Source: Betaproteobacteria bacterium (GTDB taxonomy: Bacteria > Pseudomonadota > Gammaproteobacteria > Burkholderiales > SG8-41). Taken from it: 64,000 nt of DNA. The first letter of the stretch is position 1, and every line of letters starts with the position of its first letter. Made by a program: the position numbers and the translations under genes. The notes below the pieces were generated by a model, which did no database searches, had not been told where the DNA came from, and worked only from the letters and a program-made list of their open reading frames with translations. The stretch is from positions 53,810 to 117,809 of the forward strand of contig VGID01000003.1 of the NCBI GenBank assembly GCA_016868035.1, in the 5' to 3' direction. Positions 47,495 through 56,468 of this stretch are shown one piece after another.

Positions 47495-48694
47495 ATGAAG
47501 GCGCTGATCTGGGTCGTCGTGATCGCCGCGCTCGCGGTGGGGGTGACGCTGCTCGCGCGCCACAACACCGGATATGCGCTGCTGGTCTTTCCATCGTATC
47601 GCGCCGAGCTCTCGCTGAATCTCCTGCTGCTGCTGGCCGCGGCGGCGTTCGTCGTCGCGTACGCGCTCTCTCGCTTCATCGCGGCCACCGTACGCCTGCC
47701 GCGGCAGGTGCGCGAGTACCGGCTGGCGCGCCGGCGCGAGAAGGCAAGGGCGACGCTGCTCGAAGCGCTGCACGAATACTTCGCCGGGCGCTATGCGAAG
47801 GCCGAGAAGGCCGCCGCGCGTTCCCTCGAGCTCGGCGAGAGCGCCGAAATTTCCGCGGTGCTCGCGGCGCGCGCGGCGCACGAGCTGCGCGCGCACGAGC
47901 GGCGCGATGCCTACCTCGGGCACGTCGCCGCCGGCGACGGCGTGCTGCGGACCGTCACCGAGGCGGAGCTCGCTCTCGAGGAGCGCCGCTTCCAGGACGC
48001 CCTCAACGCGCTCAAGCGGCTGCCGCGCAAGCATACCGCGGCCCTGCGGCTCGAGCTCAAGGCGCAGCAGCAGGCGCGCAACTGGGAGCAGGTGCTCGTG
48101 CTCGCCGCAGAGCTGCAGAAACGCGGCGTGTTCGACGCGGCGCAGGGCGAGCAGATCCGCCGCTACGCGCTCGCGGAGAACTTGAAGCGCAGGGCCCTCG
48201 ACAGCGGCGCGCTGGAAGAGGCCTGGGACCGGATACCGGCAGCGCAGCGCACCGACGCGCGGGTGGCGGTGGCGGGAGCGCAGTGCTTCATCTCGCTGGG
48301 CGGGTGCGCGCGGGCCCACCGGATCATCGAGGACGCGCTCGACGCGGCGTGGGACAGCGAACTCGCGAGCCTCTACGGCGAGTGCCAGGGCGGCGATACC
48401 CTGAAACGGATCGAGCGCGCGGAGCTCTGGTTGAAGTCCCATCCCGGCGACGCGGCGCTGCTGCTCACGCTGGGGAAGCTGTGCGCCCAGCAGGAGCTGT
48501 GGGGGAAGGCGCAGAGCTATCTCGAGGCGAGCATCGCGACCGAGCCCACCTACTCGGCGCACTTCGCGCTGGCGCGGCTGCAGGAGCGGCTGGGGAACGC
48601 GGACGATGCGCGCCGCAACTACCGCGAGAGCCTCGATCTTGCGCTCGCTCAGCTGCGCGCGACGACCGGCGGCCGCCGGCGCACCCCGATCTGA
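47495..48694 (+). CDS. hemY: HemY-like tetratricopeptide membrane protein
   Basis: 399 residues with two N-terminal membrane helices (KALIWVVVIAALAVGVTLLA and LLLLLAAAAFVVAYALS) and a soluble region of TPR-like helical repeats (FAGRYAKAEKAAARSL; later LRLELKAQQQARNWEQV and SYLEASIATEPTYSAHFALA). It is the proteobacterial HemY of the hemCDXY operon, not the Bacillus protoporphyrinogen oxidase of the same name. Its exact role in porphyrin metabolism is unsettled. Confidence 0.9.
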   Translation: MKALIWVVVIAALAVGVTLLARHNTGYALLVFPSYRAELSLNLLLLLAAAAFVVAYALSRFIAATVRLPRQVREYRLARRREKARATLLEALHEYFAGRYAKAEKAAARSLELGESAEISAVLAARAAHELRAHERRDAYLGHVAAGDGVLRTVTEAELALEERRFQDALNALKRLPRKHTAALRLELKAQQQARNWEQVLVLAAELQKRGVFDAAQGEQIRRYALAENLKRRALDSGALEEAWDRIPAAQRTDARVAVAGAQCFISLGGCARAHRIIEDALDAAWDSELASLYGECQGGDTLKRIERAELWLKSHPGDAALLLTLGKLCAQQELWGKAQSYLEASIATEPTYSAHFALARLQERLGNADDARRNYRESLDLALAQLRATTGGRRRTPI

Positions 48695-48711
48695 CCCCCT
48701 GCGCCTCTCAC

Positions 48712-48775
48712 CGCTGATAAACACCGATAACAGCAGAGCCGGACCGCGGAGACGCAGAGAGCTTCGCGGAGCGAA
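48712..48775. repeat. Degenerate 9-nt-unit repeat after hemY
   Basis: Units related to gctgataaac and accgataac, then gcggagacg and gcagagag, resemble the words of the elements at 11755 and 39318. A weak complementary stretch (cttctctccccctctgtgg) lies at about 48794-48812. It separates the convergent hemY and reductase genes. 48776-48860 holds no gene. Confidence 0.45.
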
Positions 48776-48860
48776 CGGATTTTTCGCGTTTTGCTTCTCT
48801 CCCCCTCTGTGGTTCAGGCTGTTCCGTTCCCGTTGCTCTTGGCGTCTTGCCAGTCACCGG

Positions 48861-49886
48861 TCACGCCGTTCCGCCCGTGGGCACGTAAGGGGTGAACGCG
48901 TCGGAGTAGAGCTCGTCCTCCGGCAAGCCGCACCTCGAGGTCAGGTCGGCGTGGGCGGCCTCGACCATGGCCGGCGCCCCGCTCGCGTAGACCTGATAGC
49001 CGGACAGATCCGGGAAGTCGGCCATCACCGCGTGGTGCACGAGGCCGGTGCGCCCGCTCCAGCCGTCGCCGCGCAAGGGTTCGGAGAGCACGGGAACGTA
49101 GCGCACCCCGTGCTCGCGCCGCCAGCGCTCCGGCAACTCGTTCAGATAGAGGTCCGCGCGCGTGCGGCATCCCCAGTAGAGGGCCATCGGCCGCCGGACC
49201 CCGGCGTGCAGCACATGCTCGACGATCGCCTTGATCGGCGCGAAGCCGGTGCCGCTCGCGAGCAGGACCACGGGCTTCGTGCTGTCCTCGCGCAGGAAGA
49301 ACGTTCCGAACGGCCCCTCGAAGCGCAGGATGTCCCTTTCCTTCATTCTGCCGAAGATATAGTCGCTGAACGGCCCGCCGTAATTCCTGAAGTGCAGCTG
49401 CAGGAAGGCTTCGTCGTGCGGCGCGTTCGCCATGGAAAAGCTGCGCCGCGTCCCGTCACGCAGCATGAGATCGATGTACTGGCCGGCGAGGAAACGCAGG
49501 CGCTCGCCGGCAGGGAGCTTCAGTTCGAGCAACATCACGTCGGCTGCGGCGCGCTCCATCTTGTGCACGCGGGCGGGCAGCGTGCGGATCTCGATGCCTT
49601 TCGCCGCGTTGACTTCGCGCACCTCGATCACGAGATCGTTCAGCGCGCGCGCCTGGCAGAACAGCGCCATCCCGGCGCTCCTTTCGGCATCGGAGAGCGC
49701 GTGCTCCTGGTAGACGCCGTAATCGACGGCGCCCTCCAGCAACCTGCCCTTGCAGGTGCCGCACGAGCCGTGGCGGCAACCGTAGGCGATGACGAGGCCC
49801 TCGCGCAGCGCGGCATCGAGGACCGTCTCGCCTTCGTTCACGTGGAAGACGTGGTTGCTCGGCTTGATCGTGACTTTACGGGTCAT
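48861..49886 (-). CDS. 2Fe-2S ferredoxin and FAD/NAD oxidoreductase (CDP-6-deoxy-delta-3,4-glucoseen reductase-like)
   Basis: 341-residue electron-transfer protein. The N-terminal plant-type [2Fe-2S] ferredoxin domain has the cysteines of YGCRHGSCGTCKGRLLEG and LFCQ. The middle FAD domain has RRSFSMAN, and the C-terminal NAD domain has LLASGTGFAPIKAIVEH and VYASGAPAMVEAA. It passes electrons from NAD(P)H to a partner that is not identified. It is divergent from an SDR gene; no sugar-nucleotide genes are nearby, so the deoxysugar name is only a family label. Confidence 0.88.
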   Translation of the reverse strand: MTRKVTIKPSNHVFHVNEGETVLDAALREGLVIAYGCRHGSCGTCKGRLLEGAVDYGVYQEHALSDAERSAGMALFCQARALNDLVIEVREVNAAKGIEIRTLPARVHKMERAAADVMLLELKLPAGERLRFLAGQYIDLMLRDGTRRSFSMANAPHDEAFLQLHFRNYGGPFSDYIFGRMKERDILRFEGPFGTFFLREDSTKPVVLLASGTGFAPIKAIVEHVLHAGVRRPMALYWGCRTRADLYLNELPERWRREHGVRYVPVLSEPLRGDGWSGRTGLVHHAVMADFPDLSGYQVYASGAPAMVEAAHADLTSRCGLPEDELYSDAFTPYVPTGGTA

Positions 49887-49926
49887 GCGACGGACGACGC
49901 AGGGCGCTTTGCGCTAAAATTTCGCC

Positions 49927-50829
49927 ATGAGACGCTTGCTCATCGTGGGCTGCGGGGACGTGGCCCGGCGCATGATACCGCTCCTGCGCGGGCGCTACCG
50001 CATCTACGCGCTCACGCGCGAGCGGGGCCGCTTCGCCGAGCTGCGCGCGCTCGGCGTGACACCCATACGCGGGGACCTCGACGCGCCGGAAACGCTCGCG
50101 GCGCTCGCCGGGCTTGCGCACGACGTCGTGCACTTCGCGCCGCCACCTGATCGCGGCGCGCGCGACACGCGCACCGCCCACTTGATTGCGTCGTTGGCGA
50201 GGGGGAGCAGTCTACCACAGCAGCTGGTCTACCTCAGCACGAGCGGCGTCTACGGCGACTGCGGCGGCGAGGCGGTGGCCGAGACGCGCCCTCCGCGTCC
50301 GCGGACCGAGCGCGCGCGGCGCCGGGCCGACGCCGAGCGGCAATTGCGCACGTGGGGCAGAAGATGCGGTGTGCGCGCGGTCATCCTGCGGGTGCCGGGC
50401 ATTTACGCCGCCGACCGGCTCCCGCTCGCGCGCCTCGAGCGCGGCACGCCCGCGCTTGCGCCGGAGGACGATGCGTACGTGAACCACGTCCATGCCGACG
50501 ACCTGGCGCGCATTGTCGTCGCCGCGCTGCACCGCGGTGGCCCTGGCCGGATGTACAACGCGGCGGACGATGCGCCGATGCGCATGGGCGATTACTTCGA
50601 TCTCGTCGCGCGGCATTTCGGCCTGCCGCGCCCGCCGCGGGTGACGCGCCTTGAGGCGGGCCGGGCGGTACCGCAGAACCTGCTCTCGTTCATGCAGGAG
50701 TCGCGGCGTCTCGTCAACCGCCGGCTCAAGCAGGAGCTGCGCTGCGCGCTGCGCTATCCCACTGCGGAGCACGGCATCGCCGCGGCGCGTGAAGCAAGAG
50801 AAGCGGCAGGGGAAAGGCGAGAGGCGTAA
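49927..50829 (+). CDS. NAD(P)-dependent SDR/epimerase family protein (YeeZ-like)
   Basis: 300-residue extended short-chain dehydrogenase. The N-terminal nucleotide site is LLIVGCGDVARRMIPLL, an atypical GxGxxA pattern as in YeeZ-like proteins. The active-site region is VYLSTSGVYGDCGGE, where the usual YxxxK is not evident in place, so catalytic activity may be lost or altered. The C-terminus is basic and made up partly of Arg/Glu repeats. Its stop is followed directly by a heptad repeat element. Substrate unknown. Confidence 0.8.
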   Translation: MRRLLIVGCGDVARRMIPLLRGRYRIYALTRERGRFAELRALGVTPIRGDLDAPETLAALAGLAHDVVHFAPPPDRGARDTRTAHLIASLARGSSLPQQLVYLSTSGVYGDCGGEAVAETRPPRPRTERARRRADAERQLRTWGRRCGVRAVILRVPGIYAADRLPLARLERGTPALAPEDDAYVNHVHADDLARIVVAALHRGGPGRMYNAADDAPMRMGDYFDLVARHFGLPRPPRVTRLEAGRAVPQNLLSFMQESRRLVNRRLKQELRCALRYPTAEHGIAAAREAREAAGERREA

Positions 50830-50834
50830 GCATG

Positions 50835-50911
50835 CGAGATTCGGGATTCAGGATACGGAATTCAGGGATTTTCGGATCGCCAGTTATCCGTCACCCGTCA
50901 CGAGTCACGCC
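50835..50911. repeat. Heptad repeat element before cutA
   Basis: Left part (50835-50871) with units gattcgg, gattcag, gatacgg, aattcag. Right part (50881-50911) with units gttatcc, gtcaccc, gtcacga, gtcacgc. Pairing between the two parts is only partial. cutA starts 4 bases after it, without a ribosome site. Confidence 0.6.
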
Positions 50912-50914
50912 GCA

Positions 50915-51244
50915 ATGGACGAGGTGATCCTCGTGCTGACGAATCTTCCCGACCGTGCCGCCGCGGCGAAGCTTGCGCGCGAGCTCGTCGCGCGCAGAGT
51001 CGCCGCGTGCGTGAGCGTGCTCGGCGAGAGCACTTCGGTCTACCGCTGGAAGGGCAGCGTCGAGGAAGCGCGCGAAGTGCCGGTGCTGATCAAGACGCGC
51101 GCGGCGCTCTACCCGGAGCTGGAAGCGGCGATACGCGAGCAGCACCCCTACGAACTCCCCGAGATCGTCGCTGTCCCAATCGTACGCGGTCTCCCGGACT
51201 ACCTCGAGTGGGTGGCCGAAGAGACCTCGATTCCCATAGGCTAG
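50915..51244 (+). CDS. cutA: Divalent cation tolerance protein CutA
   Basis: 109-residue trimeric CutA1 protein. Family marks are ARELVARRVAACVSVLG, YRWKGSVEEAREVPVLIKT and HPYELPEIVAVPI. Linked with copper tolerance in E. coli, biochemical role uncertain. No Shine-Dalgarno sequence is seen; the heptad element is immediately upstream. The TAG stop is supplied by the inverted-repeat element starting at 51241. dsbD follows, as in many Betaproteobacteria. Confidence 0.95.
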   Translation: MDEVILVLTNLPDRAAAAKLARELVARRVAACVSVLGESTSVYRWKGSVEEAREVPVLIKTRAALYPELEAAIREQHPYELPEIVAVPIVRGLPDYLEWVAEETSIPIG

Positions 51245-51369
51245 AGCATGTTATGAAGTTCGAACGCGGCGTACGTAAATTCAACGAGTTAGGTGAAGCG
51301 CAACCGCCGAGTTCGCTCTTCGCGCAGCTGTCATATCAAGCACTTACGCAACTTCATAACAGGCTCTAG
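51241..51369. mobile_element. 129-bp MITE-like element with 20-bp terminal inverted repeats
   Basis: The ends ctagagcatgttatgaagtt (51241-51260) and its near complement at 51350-51369 match at 19 of 20 positions. The interior has a smaller pair (cgtaa / ttacg) and no gene. It fills the whole gap between cutA and dsbD and includes the cutA stop codon. The outer TAGAGC resembles the end of the element at 21334. Confidence 0.65.
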
Positions 51370-51378
51370 GAAGGTTCC

Positions 51379-53157
51379 GTGCGTTTCCTGATGCGCGTGT
51401 TTCTCGCCGTGCTGGTGGCGGCGTCGTGGCCGGTCCAGGGCATCGGGCAGGATCTGCTCGAGCCGGACAAAGCGTTCCGGTTTGCCGCGCGGCTCAAGGA
51501 CGCGCGCTCGGTCGAGGTGATCTACCAGATCGCACCCGGTTACTACATGTACCGGGACAAATTCAGCTTCACGGCGGCCCCCTCCGCGGTGACGCTCGGC
51601 ACACCGCAGCTGCCGCCGGGCAAGCTGCGGCGCGACGAATTCTTCGGAGAGGTCGAGACCTATCGCGGGAGCGTCAGCATCGTGGTGCCCGTCGTGCTCG
51701 ATGCCGCAACGGTGCCGGCATTCACTCTCACCGCCGTTTCGCAGGGATGCGCCGACATCGGCGTGTGCTACGTGCCGCACGAGCAGAAGGCGGAGCTCCG
51801 GCTCGCTGCGCTCGGCGCCGGCGCGGCGCCGGACCTTTTCGGGGTCGCGGCACCCGTGGCCGAAGACACGCGCATCGCCGGCCTTTTCGAGTCCGGGTTC
51901 TGGTTCGTCGTGATCGGCTTTTTCGGATTCGGGCTGCTGCTCTCGTTCACGCCGTGCGTGCTGCCGATGGTGCCGATCCTGATGGGGATCATCGCGCCGC
52001 GCGGGGCGCATGTCAGCAAGATGCACGGGTTTCTGCTGGCGCTCGCGTACGTGCTCGGAATGGCGCTCACGTATGCCGTGGCCGGGGTCGCGGCAGGACT
52101 GTCGGGCGCCATGCTCTCGACGGCGCTGCAGAACCCGTGGGTGCTCGGCGGCTTCGCGGCGATCTTCGTGGCGCTCGCGCTCGCGATGTTCGGCGCCTAC
52201 GATCTGCAGCTTCCGGTCGCGTGGCAGAGCCGGCTCGCGGGCGCAAGCCACCGCGTGCATGGCGGGCACGCGACCGGGGTATTCACGATCGGGGTGCTCT
52301 CGGCGCTGATCATCGGGCCGTGCGTGGCCGCACCGCTTGCAGGGGCGCTGCTCTACATCGGCCAGACCCGCGATGTCGTGCTCGGCGGGGCCGCCTTGTT
52401 CGCGATGGGGCTCGGCATGGGCGCGCCATTGCTCGCGGTGGGGGCGTCCGCGGGGGCGCTGCTGCCGAAGTCGGGGCCGTGGATGAACACGGTGAGCCGT
52501 TTCTTCGGCGTGCTGCTGCTCGCGGTGGCGATCTATCTGATCTCGCCGTTGATTGCGCCCGCAGTGGAGATGTTTCTCTGGGCCGTGCTGCTGGTCGTGA
52601 CCGCGATCTATCTGCGTGTGATCGACCCGCTGCCGCCCAACGCCCGCGGCTTCGAGAGGTTCAGCAAGGGGCTTGGCGTGCTCGCGCTGATCGTGGGTGT
52701 GGTGTACCTGGTCGGCGCATTCTCGGGCGGGCGCGATGTGCTGCAGCCGCTCGCGGGGCTGCGCTCGAGCGCGACGCAGGGCGAGACGCCGGCAGTGGTG
52801 TTCCAGCGGGTCAACAGCCTCCCCGAGCTTGAATCGCGCATCCAGGCCGCCGCGGGCCGCACGGTGATGCTCGATTTCTACGCCGACTGGTGCGTCACGT
52901 GCAAGCAGATGGAGCGCTACACGTTCAGCGATGCGCAGGTGAAGGCCCGCATGGGCGAGATGCTGCTGTTGCAGGCCGACGTGACCGCCAATTCCGCGGA
53001 GCACACTGCGCTCCTCAAGCGTTTCCGCCTGTTCGGCCCGCCGGGCATCGTGTTCTTCGACCGCAACGGGCGCGAGATCCCCGGGCTGCGCGTGATCGGC
53101 TTCCAGAGCGCAGGGCCGTTCGCTGCGGTGCTGGAACAGGCGTTGAACTACCGGTGA
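51379..53157 (+). CDS. dsbD: Thiol:disulfide interchange protein DsbD
   Basis: 592-residue inner-membrane protein that passes electrons from cytoplasmic thioredoxin to periplasmic DsbC, DsbG and CcmG. All three domains are present. The N-terminal periplasmic domain has C124 and C130 (GCADIGVCYVP). The eight-helix membrane domain has C193 (TPCVLPM) and C315 (IGPCVAAP). The C-terminal thioredoxin domain has WCVTC (C505, C508). Signal peptide FLAVLVAASWPVQGIGQ. The start is GTG 51379 or ATG 51391. The tlpA gene overlaps its stop. Confidence 0.96.
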   Translation: MRFLMRVFLAVLVAASWPVQGIGQDLLEPDKAFRFAARLKDARSVEVIYQIAPGYYMYRDKFSFTAAPSAVTLGTPQLPPGKLRRDEFFGEVETYRGSVSIVVPVVLDAATVPAFTLTAVSQGCADIGVCYVPHEQKAELRLAALGAGAAPDLFGVAAPVAEDTRIAGLFESGFWFVVIGFFGFGLLLSFTPCVLPMVPILMGIIAPRGAHVSKMHGFLLALAYVLGMALTYAVAGVAAGLSGAMLSTALQNPWVLGGFAAIFVALALAMFGAYDLQLPVAWQSRLAGASHRVHGGHATGVFTIGVLSALIIGPCVAAPLAGALLYIGQTRDVVLGGAALFAMGLGMGAPLLAVGASAGALLPKSGPWMNTVSRFFGVLLLAVAIYLISPLIAPAVEMFLWAVLLVVTAIYLRVIDPLPPNARGFERFSKGLGVLALIVGVVYLVGAFSGGRDVLQPLAGLRSSATQGETPAVVFQRVNSLPELESRIQAAAGRTVMLDFYADWCVTCKQMERYTFSDAQVKARMGEMLLLQADVTANSAEHTALLKRFRLFGPPGIVFFDRNGREIPGLRVIGFQSAGPFAAVLEQALNYR

Positions 53158-53687
53158 GCCGCACGCGGAAGTGGCTGCTCGGCGCTGCGGTGGCCGTGCT
53201 CGCGGCCGCGGCCGGGCTTGCGTTCCAGCTCTGGGGTCCGGGTCTAACCGGGACGCGCGAGCCAGCGCCGGCGCAGGCCGTGTTCGCCGTGCAGCTCCCT
53301 GATCTGCAAGGACGGGTCCAGGGCCTGTCGCAATGGCGCGGGCGCGTGCTGGTGATCAACTTCTGGGCGACGTGGTGCGCGCCGTGCCGCGAGGAGATCC
53401 CGGTCTTCGTCCGGATGCAGGAGCGTCACGGCCCCAAGGGGCTCCAGTTCGTCGGCATCGCCATCGACCGGCCGGAGCAGGTCGCCGCTTTCGCCCGGGA
53501 GTTCGGCATCAATTACCCCGTGCTGCTCGGCGGCTTGGACACCATGGAACTCATGCGCCAGACTGGCAATCGCCCCGGCGTGCTGCCCTTTACGCTCGTG
53601 CTCGACCGTTCGGGGCGCATCACGAGCCAGACCCTCGGCGAAATCAAAGAGGTGAAGCTCGAGAACGTCATCCAGCCGCTGCTTTGA
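53154..53687 (+). CDS. TlpA/ResA-type periplasmic thioredoxin
   Basis: 177-residue membrane-anchored thioredoxin. One N-terminal helix (LLGAAVAVLAAAAGLAFQLW), then the redox domain with WCAPC (C75, C78) in INFWATWCAPCREEIPVF and the cis-proline region GVLPFTLVLD. GTG 53154 overlaps the dsbD stop, so the two are coupled. DsbD probably keeps this protein reduced for cytochrome c assembly or another periplasmic thiol task. Confidence 0.93.
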   Translation: MSRTRKWLLGAAVAVLAAAAGLAFQLWGPGLTGTREPAPAQAVFAVQLPDLQGRVQGLSQWRGRVLVINFWATWCAPCREEIPVFVRMQERHGPKGLQFVGIAIDRPEQVAAFAREFGINYPVLLGGLDTMELMRQTGNRPGVLPFTLVLDRSGRITSQTLGEIKEVKLENVIQPLL

Positions 53688-54019
53688 GCGTTTTTTCGCG
53701 TGAACACCATCTAAAATCAGCTAACCTCGTTCAAAATACCTCCTGGTATCGTCTGCATTCGATCGCGCCTTGGCGCCCAGGATCGTAGTTTGAGACCACT
53801 GAAGTTGCCCAGGCCGGTCGGCTGAGGAGCGGGCGTGCCGTATTGAAAAGGTGCTGATCTTTTACGGGAAAATTGTGTAATTCCCGGCTATTTCGCCTAA
53901 TTTCTGGACAAACAGCCGTGAACTGCGGCAAACTTCGCCGTTGAATGGATAACAATTCAGGCTCGGGCCGTTTACCGGGGACCCGCCACTCACAGCGAGC
54001 GCACCCGCACTAACCCGCC
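53688..54019. other. 332-bp intergenic region before aroQ
   Basis: No gene or RNA is supported. The stretch 53840-53960 is less GC-rich than its surroundings and probably carries the promoter for aroQ-accB-accC, but I find no -35/-10 pair good enough to call. A short palindrome gcgccttggcgc lies near 53766. No heptad element is present here. Confidence 0.4.
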
Positions 54020-54472
54020 GTGGCCGGTCCCCAACGCCTCCTGGTCATCAACGGCCCCAACCTGAACTTGCTGGGCGCGCGCGAAACGGCCGTCTACGGT
54101 ACGGACACGCTGGAGGCGATCAACGAACGGCTCGCCTTGCGGGCCCGCGCGGCCGGAGCGGAGCTCGCAACCTACCAGAGCAACTCCGAGGCCGAGCTCG
54201 TCGAGCGCATCCAGCGGGCGGGCAAGGAGGGCGTCGGGTTCATCATCATCAACCCCGCCGCATACACCCATACGAGCGTGGCCATGCGCGACGCCATGGC
54301 GGCGGTCGGCATCCCCTTCGTCGAGGTGCACCTGTCCAACGTGTTTGCCCGCGAGTCCTTCCGGCGCGAATCGTATTTCACCGACATCGCGGTCGGCATC
54401 GTCAGCGGTCTCGGGGCCAAGGGCTACGAGCTGGCGCTCGAGTTCGCACTGCAGTACACGGGGAACCGCTGA
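54020..54472 (+). CDS. aroQ: 3-dehydroquinate dehydratase, type II
   Basis: 150-residue dodecameric enzyme of the shikimate pathway. The catalytic Tyr is in ETAVYGT, the start is [16 protein letters not shown], and [32 protein letters not shown] and [11 protein letters not shown] follow. GTG 54020 is the start although no ribosome site is visible. accB follows after one base, the usual aroQ-accB-accC order. Confidence 0.97.
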   Translation: MAGPQRLLVINGPNLNLLGARETAVYGTDTLEAINERLALRARAAGAELATYQSNSEAELVERIQRAGKEGVGFIIINPAAYTHTSVAMRDAMAAVGIPFVEVHLSNVFARESFRRESYFTDIAVGIVSGLGAKGYELALEFALQYTGNR

Positions 54473-54473
54473 C

Positions 54474-54938
54474 ATGGACTTGAGAAAGCTGAAAACACTG
54501 ATCGACCTGGTGCAGCAGTCGGGCATCGCCGAGCTGGAAATCACGGAAGGCGAGGAAAAGGTGCGCATCAGCCGCGGGGTACCCGCCGGAGCGCCGCCCT
54601 CCACGCCGCCGACCCAGTTCATAACCGTGCCCACCGCCACGCCCGCGGGGGCAGGCCCGGCCGGGGCGAGCCCCGCCGCGGCGGGCGACGCGGCACTGCC
54701 CGAAGGCCACGTCGTGCGCTCGCCCATGGTCGGCACTTTTTACCGCTCTCCGGCGCCCGGCGCCAAGCCCTTCGTCGAGGTGGGACAGGCGGTGAAGGCG
54801 GGCGAGACGCTGTGCATCATCGAGGCGATGAAGCTGCTCAACGAGATCGAGGCCGACCGTGACGGCGTCGTGAAGGCCGCGCTGGCCGAAAACGGGCAGC
54901 CGGTCGAGTACGGCGAGCCGCTGTTTCTCCTGGGGTGA
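54474..54938 (+). CDS. accB: Biotin carboxyl carrier protein of acetyl-CoA carboxylase
   Basis: 154-residue carrier of the carboxyl group in fatty acid synthesis. The biotinylated lysine is K120 in [13 protein letters not shown]. The N-terminal helix [20 protein letters not shown], an Ala/Pro-rich linker (residues 37-72) and the C-terminal biotinyl domain starting at [14 protein letters not shown] are in the normal order. Confidence 0.97.
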   Translation: MDLRKLKTLIDLVQQSGIAELEITEGEEKVRISRGVPAGAPPSTPPTQFITVPTATPAGAGPAGASPAAAGDAALPEGHVVRSPMVGTFYRSPAPGAKPFVEVGQAVKAGETLCIIEAMKLLNEIEADRDGVVKAALAENGQPVEYGEPLFLLG

Positions 54939-54940
54939 AG

Positions 54941-55012
54941 AGCGTGAGCGGTGAGCCGTGAGCGGCGATTCGCCGCACCGTGACTGCTTATCGCTTACTG
55001 TTTACGGTTAAT
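54941..55012. repeat. Heptad inverted-arm element between accB and accC
   Basis: Left arm 54941-54965 (gcgtgag, cggtgag, ccgtgag), right arm 54976-55012 (gactgct, tatcgct, tactgtt, tacggtt). It occupies the entire accB-accC gap and leaves no Shine-Dalgarno sequence for the accC GTG start 2 bases later. Confidence 0.7.
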
Positions 55013-55014
55013 CC

Positions 55015-56370
55015 GTGTTCGAGAAGATCCTGATCGCTAACCGCGGCGAAGTCGCGCTGCGCATCCAGCGCGCGTGCCGCGAGCTGGGCATCAAGACGGT
55101 GGTCGTGCACTCCGAGGCCGACCGCGAGGCGAAGTACGTGAAGCTCGCGGATGAATCGGTGTGCATCGGCCCCCCGCCCGCCGCGGCGAGCTACCTCAAC
55201 ATCCCCGCGATCATCAGCGCCGCCGAGGTGACGGATGCCGAGGCGATCCACCCGGGATGGGGATTTCTTGCGGAGAACGCCGACTTCGCCGAGCGCGTCG
55301 AGCAGAGCGGGTTCGTGTTCATCGGCCCGAGGGCGGAGACGATACGGCTGCTCGGCGACAAGGTGAGCGCAAAGAACGCGATGAAGAAGGCGGGCGTGCC
55401 GGTGGTGCCGGGCGCGGACGGGCCGCTGCCGGAGGAGGGGAGCGAGGCGGTGAAGATCGCGCGCTCGATCGGCTACCCCGTGATCATCAAGGCGGCGGCC
55501 GGCGGCGGCGGGCGCGGCATGCGGGTGGTGCACACCGAGGCCGCGCTGTTCACCGCGGCGCAAGTGACGCGCGCGGAGGCGCAGGCGGCATTCGGGAACC
55601 CGGCGGTCTACATGGAGAAGTTCCTCGAGAACCCGCGCCACATCGAGTTCCAGGTGCTCGCCGACAAGCACCGCAACGCGATCCACCTCGGCGAGCGCGA
55701 CTGCTCGATGCAGCGCCGGCACCAAAAAGTCATCGAGGAGGCGCCGGCGGTGCACTTGAACGCGCGCGCGCGCTTCCGCATCGCCGAGCGCTGCGCGGAG
55801 GCCTGCCGCAAGCTCGGCTATCACGGGGCAGGGACCTTCGAGTTCCTCTACCAGGACGGCGAATTCTATTTCATCGAGATCAATACCCGCCTGCAGGTGG
55901 AGCACCCGGTGACCGAGCTCATCACCGGACTCGACATCGTGCAGCTGCAGATTCGCATCGCGGCCGGCGAGAAGCTGCCGCTCAAGCAGCGCGACGTCGT
56001 GTTCCGGGGGCACGCCATCGAGTGCCGCGTCAACGCCGAAGACCCCTACAAGTTCACGCCCTCGCCCGGGCGGATCACTTCGCTGCACATGCCCGGCGGG
56101 CCGGGTATCCGCGTGGATTCCCACGCCTACAACGGCTATTTCGTGCCGCCCCACTACGATTCGCTGCTCGGCAAGATCATCGCCTACGGCGACACGCGGG
56201 AGCAGGCGATCGCGCGGCTGAACATCGCGCTCTCCGAGACCGTGATCGAGGGTGTCAAGACCAACGTACCGCTGCACCAGGAGCTGCTGCACGACGCCGC
56301 GTTCCTGCGCGGGGGCACCAGCATCCACTATCTCGAGCAGAAGCTCGCCAAGCTCGCGCGCGAGGAGTAG
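55015..56370 (+). CDS. accC: Biotin carboxylase subunit of acetyl-CoA carboxylase
   Basis: 451-residue ATP-grasp enzyme that carboxylates biotin on AccB. Start [23 protein letters not shown] loop [17 protein letters not shown], catalytic [14 protein letters not shown]. Length and all domains are normal. The GTG start at 55015 is supported by the conserved N-terminus only. It is preceded by a heptad element and followed by another before prmA. Confidence 0.98.
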   Translation: MFEKILIANRGEVALRIQRACRELGIKTVVVHSEADREAKYVKLADESVCIGPPPAAASYLNIPAIISAAEVTDAEAIHPGWGFLAENADFAERVEQSGFVFIGPRAETIRLLGDKVSAKNAMKKAGVPVVPGADGPLPEEGSEAVKIARSIGYPVIIKAAAGGGGRGMRVVHTEAALFTAAQVTRAEAQAAFGNPAVYMEKFLENPRHIEFQVLADKHRNAIHLGERDCSMQRRHQKVIEEAPAVHLNARARFRIAERCAEACRKLGYHGAGTFEFLYQDGEFYFIEINTRLQVEHPVTELITGLDIVQLQIRIAAGEKLPLKQRDVVFRGHAIECRVNAEDPYKFTPSPGRITSLHMPGGPGIRVDSHAYNGYFVPPHYDSLLGKIIAYGDTREQAIARLNIALSETVIEGVKTNVPLHQELLHDAAFLRGGTSIHYLEQKLAKLAREE

Positions 56371-56380
56371 GCGACGGCAC

Positions 56381-56468
56381 GGTCGAGGATCGAGGACTGA
56401 GGATTGAGCAAGAGCGCGGTTTGCGACGCTGTTCCCTCAATCCTCGATCCTAAGAGCTCAATCCTGGG
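56381..56468. repeat. Heptad inverted-arm element between accC and prmA
   Basis: Left arm 56381-56408 (gtcgagg, atcgagg, actgagg, attgagc), right arm 56434-56468 (ctcaatc, ctcgatc, ctaagag, ctcaatc). Arms are complementary. The prmA ATG directly follows. Confidence 0.75.

Noticed and set aside
46178..48724. Very long open frame on the minus strand opposite hemX-hemY
   Set aside because: Antisense shadow typical of GC-rich DNA: Arg/Leu/His-rich, no domain, no ribosome site, while the plus-strand genes are well-known families.
53947..53958. tggataacaatt as a lac-type operator half
   Set aside because: It matches half of lacO by chance; the other half is missing, and no LacI gene or sugar gene is near.
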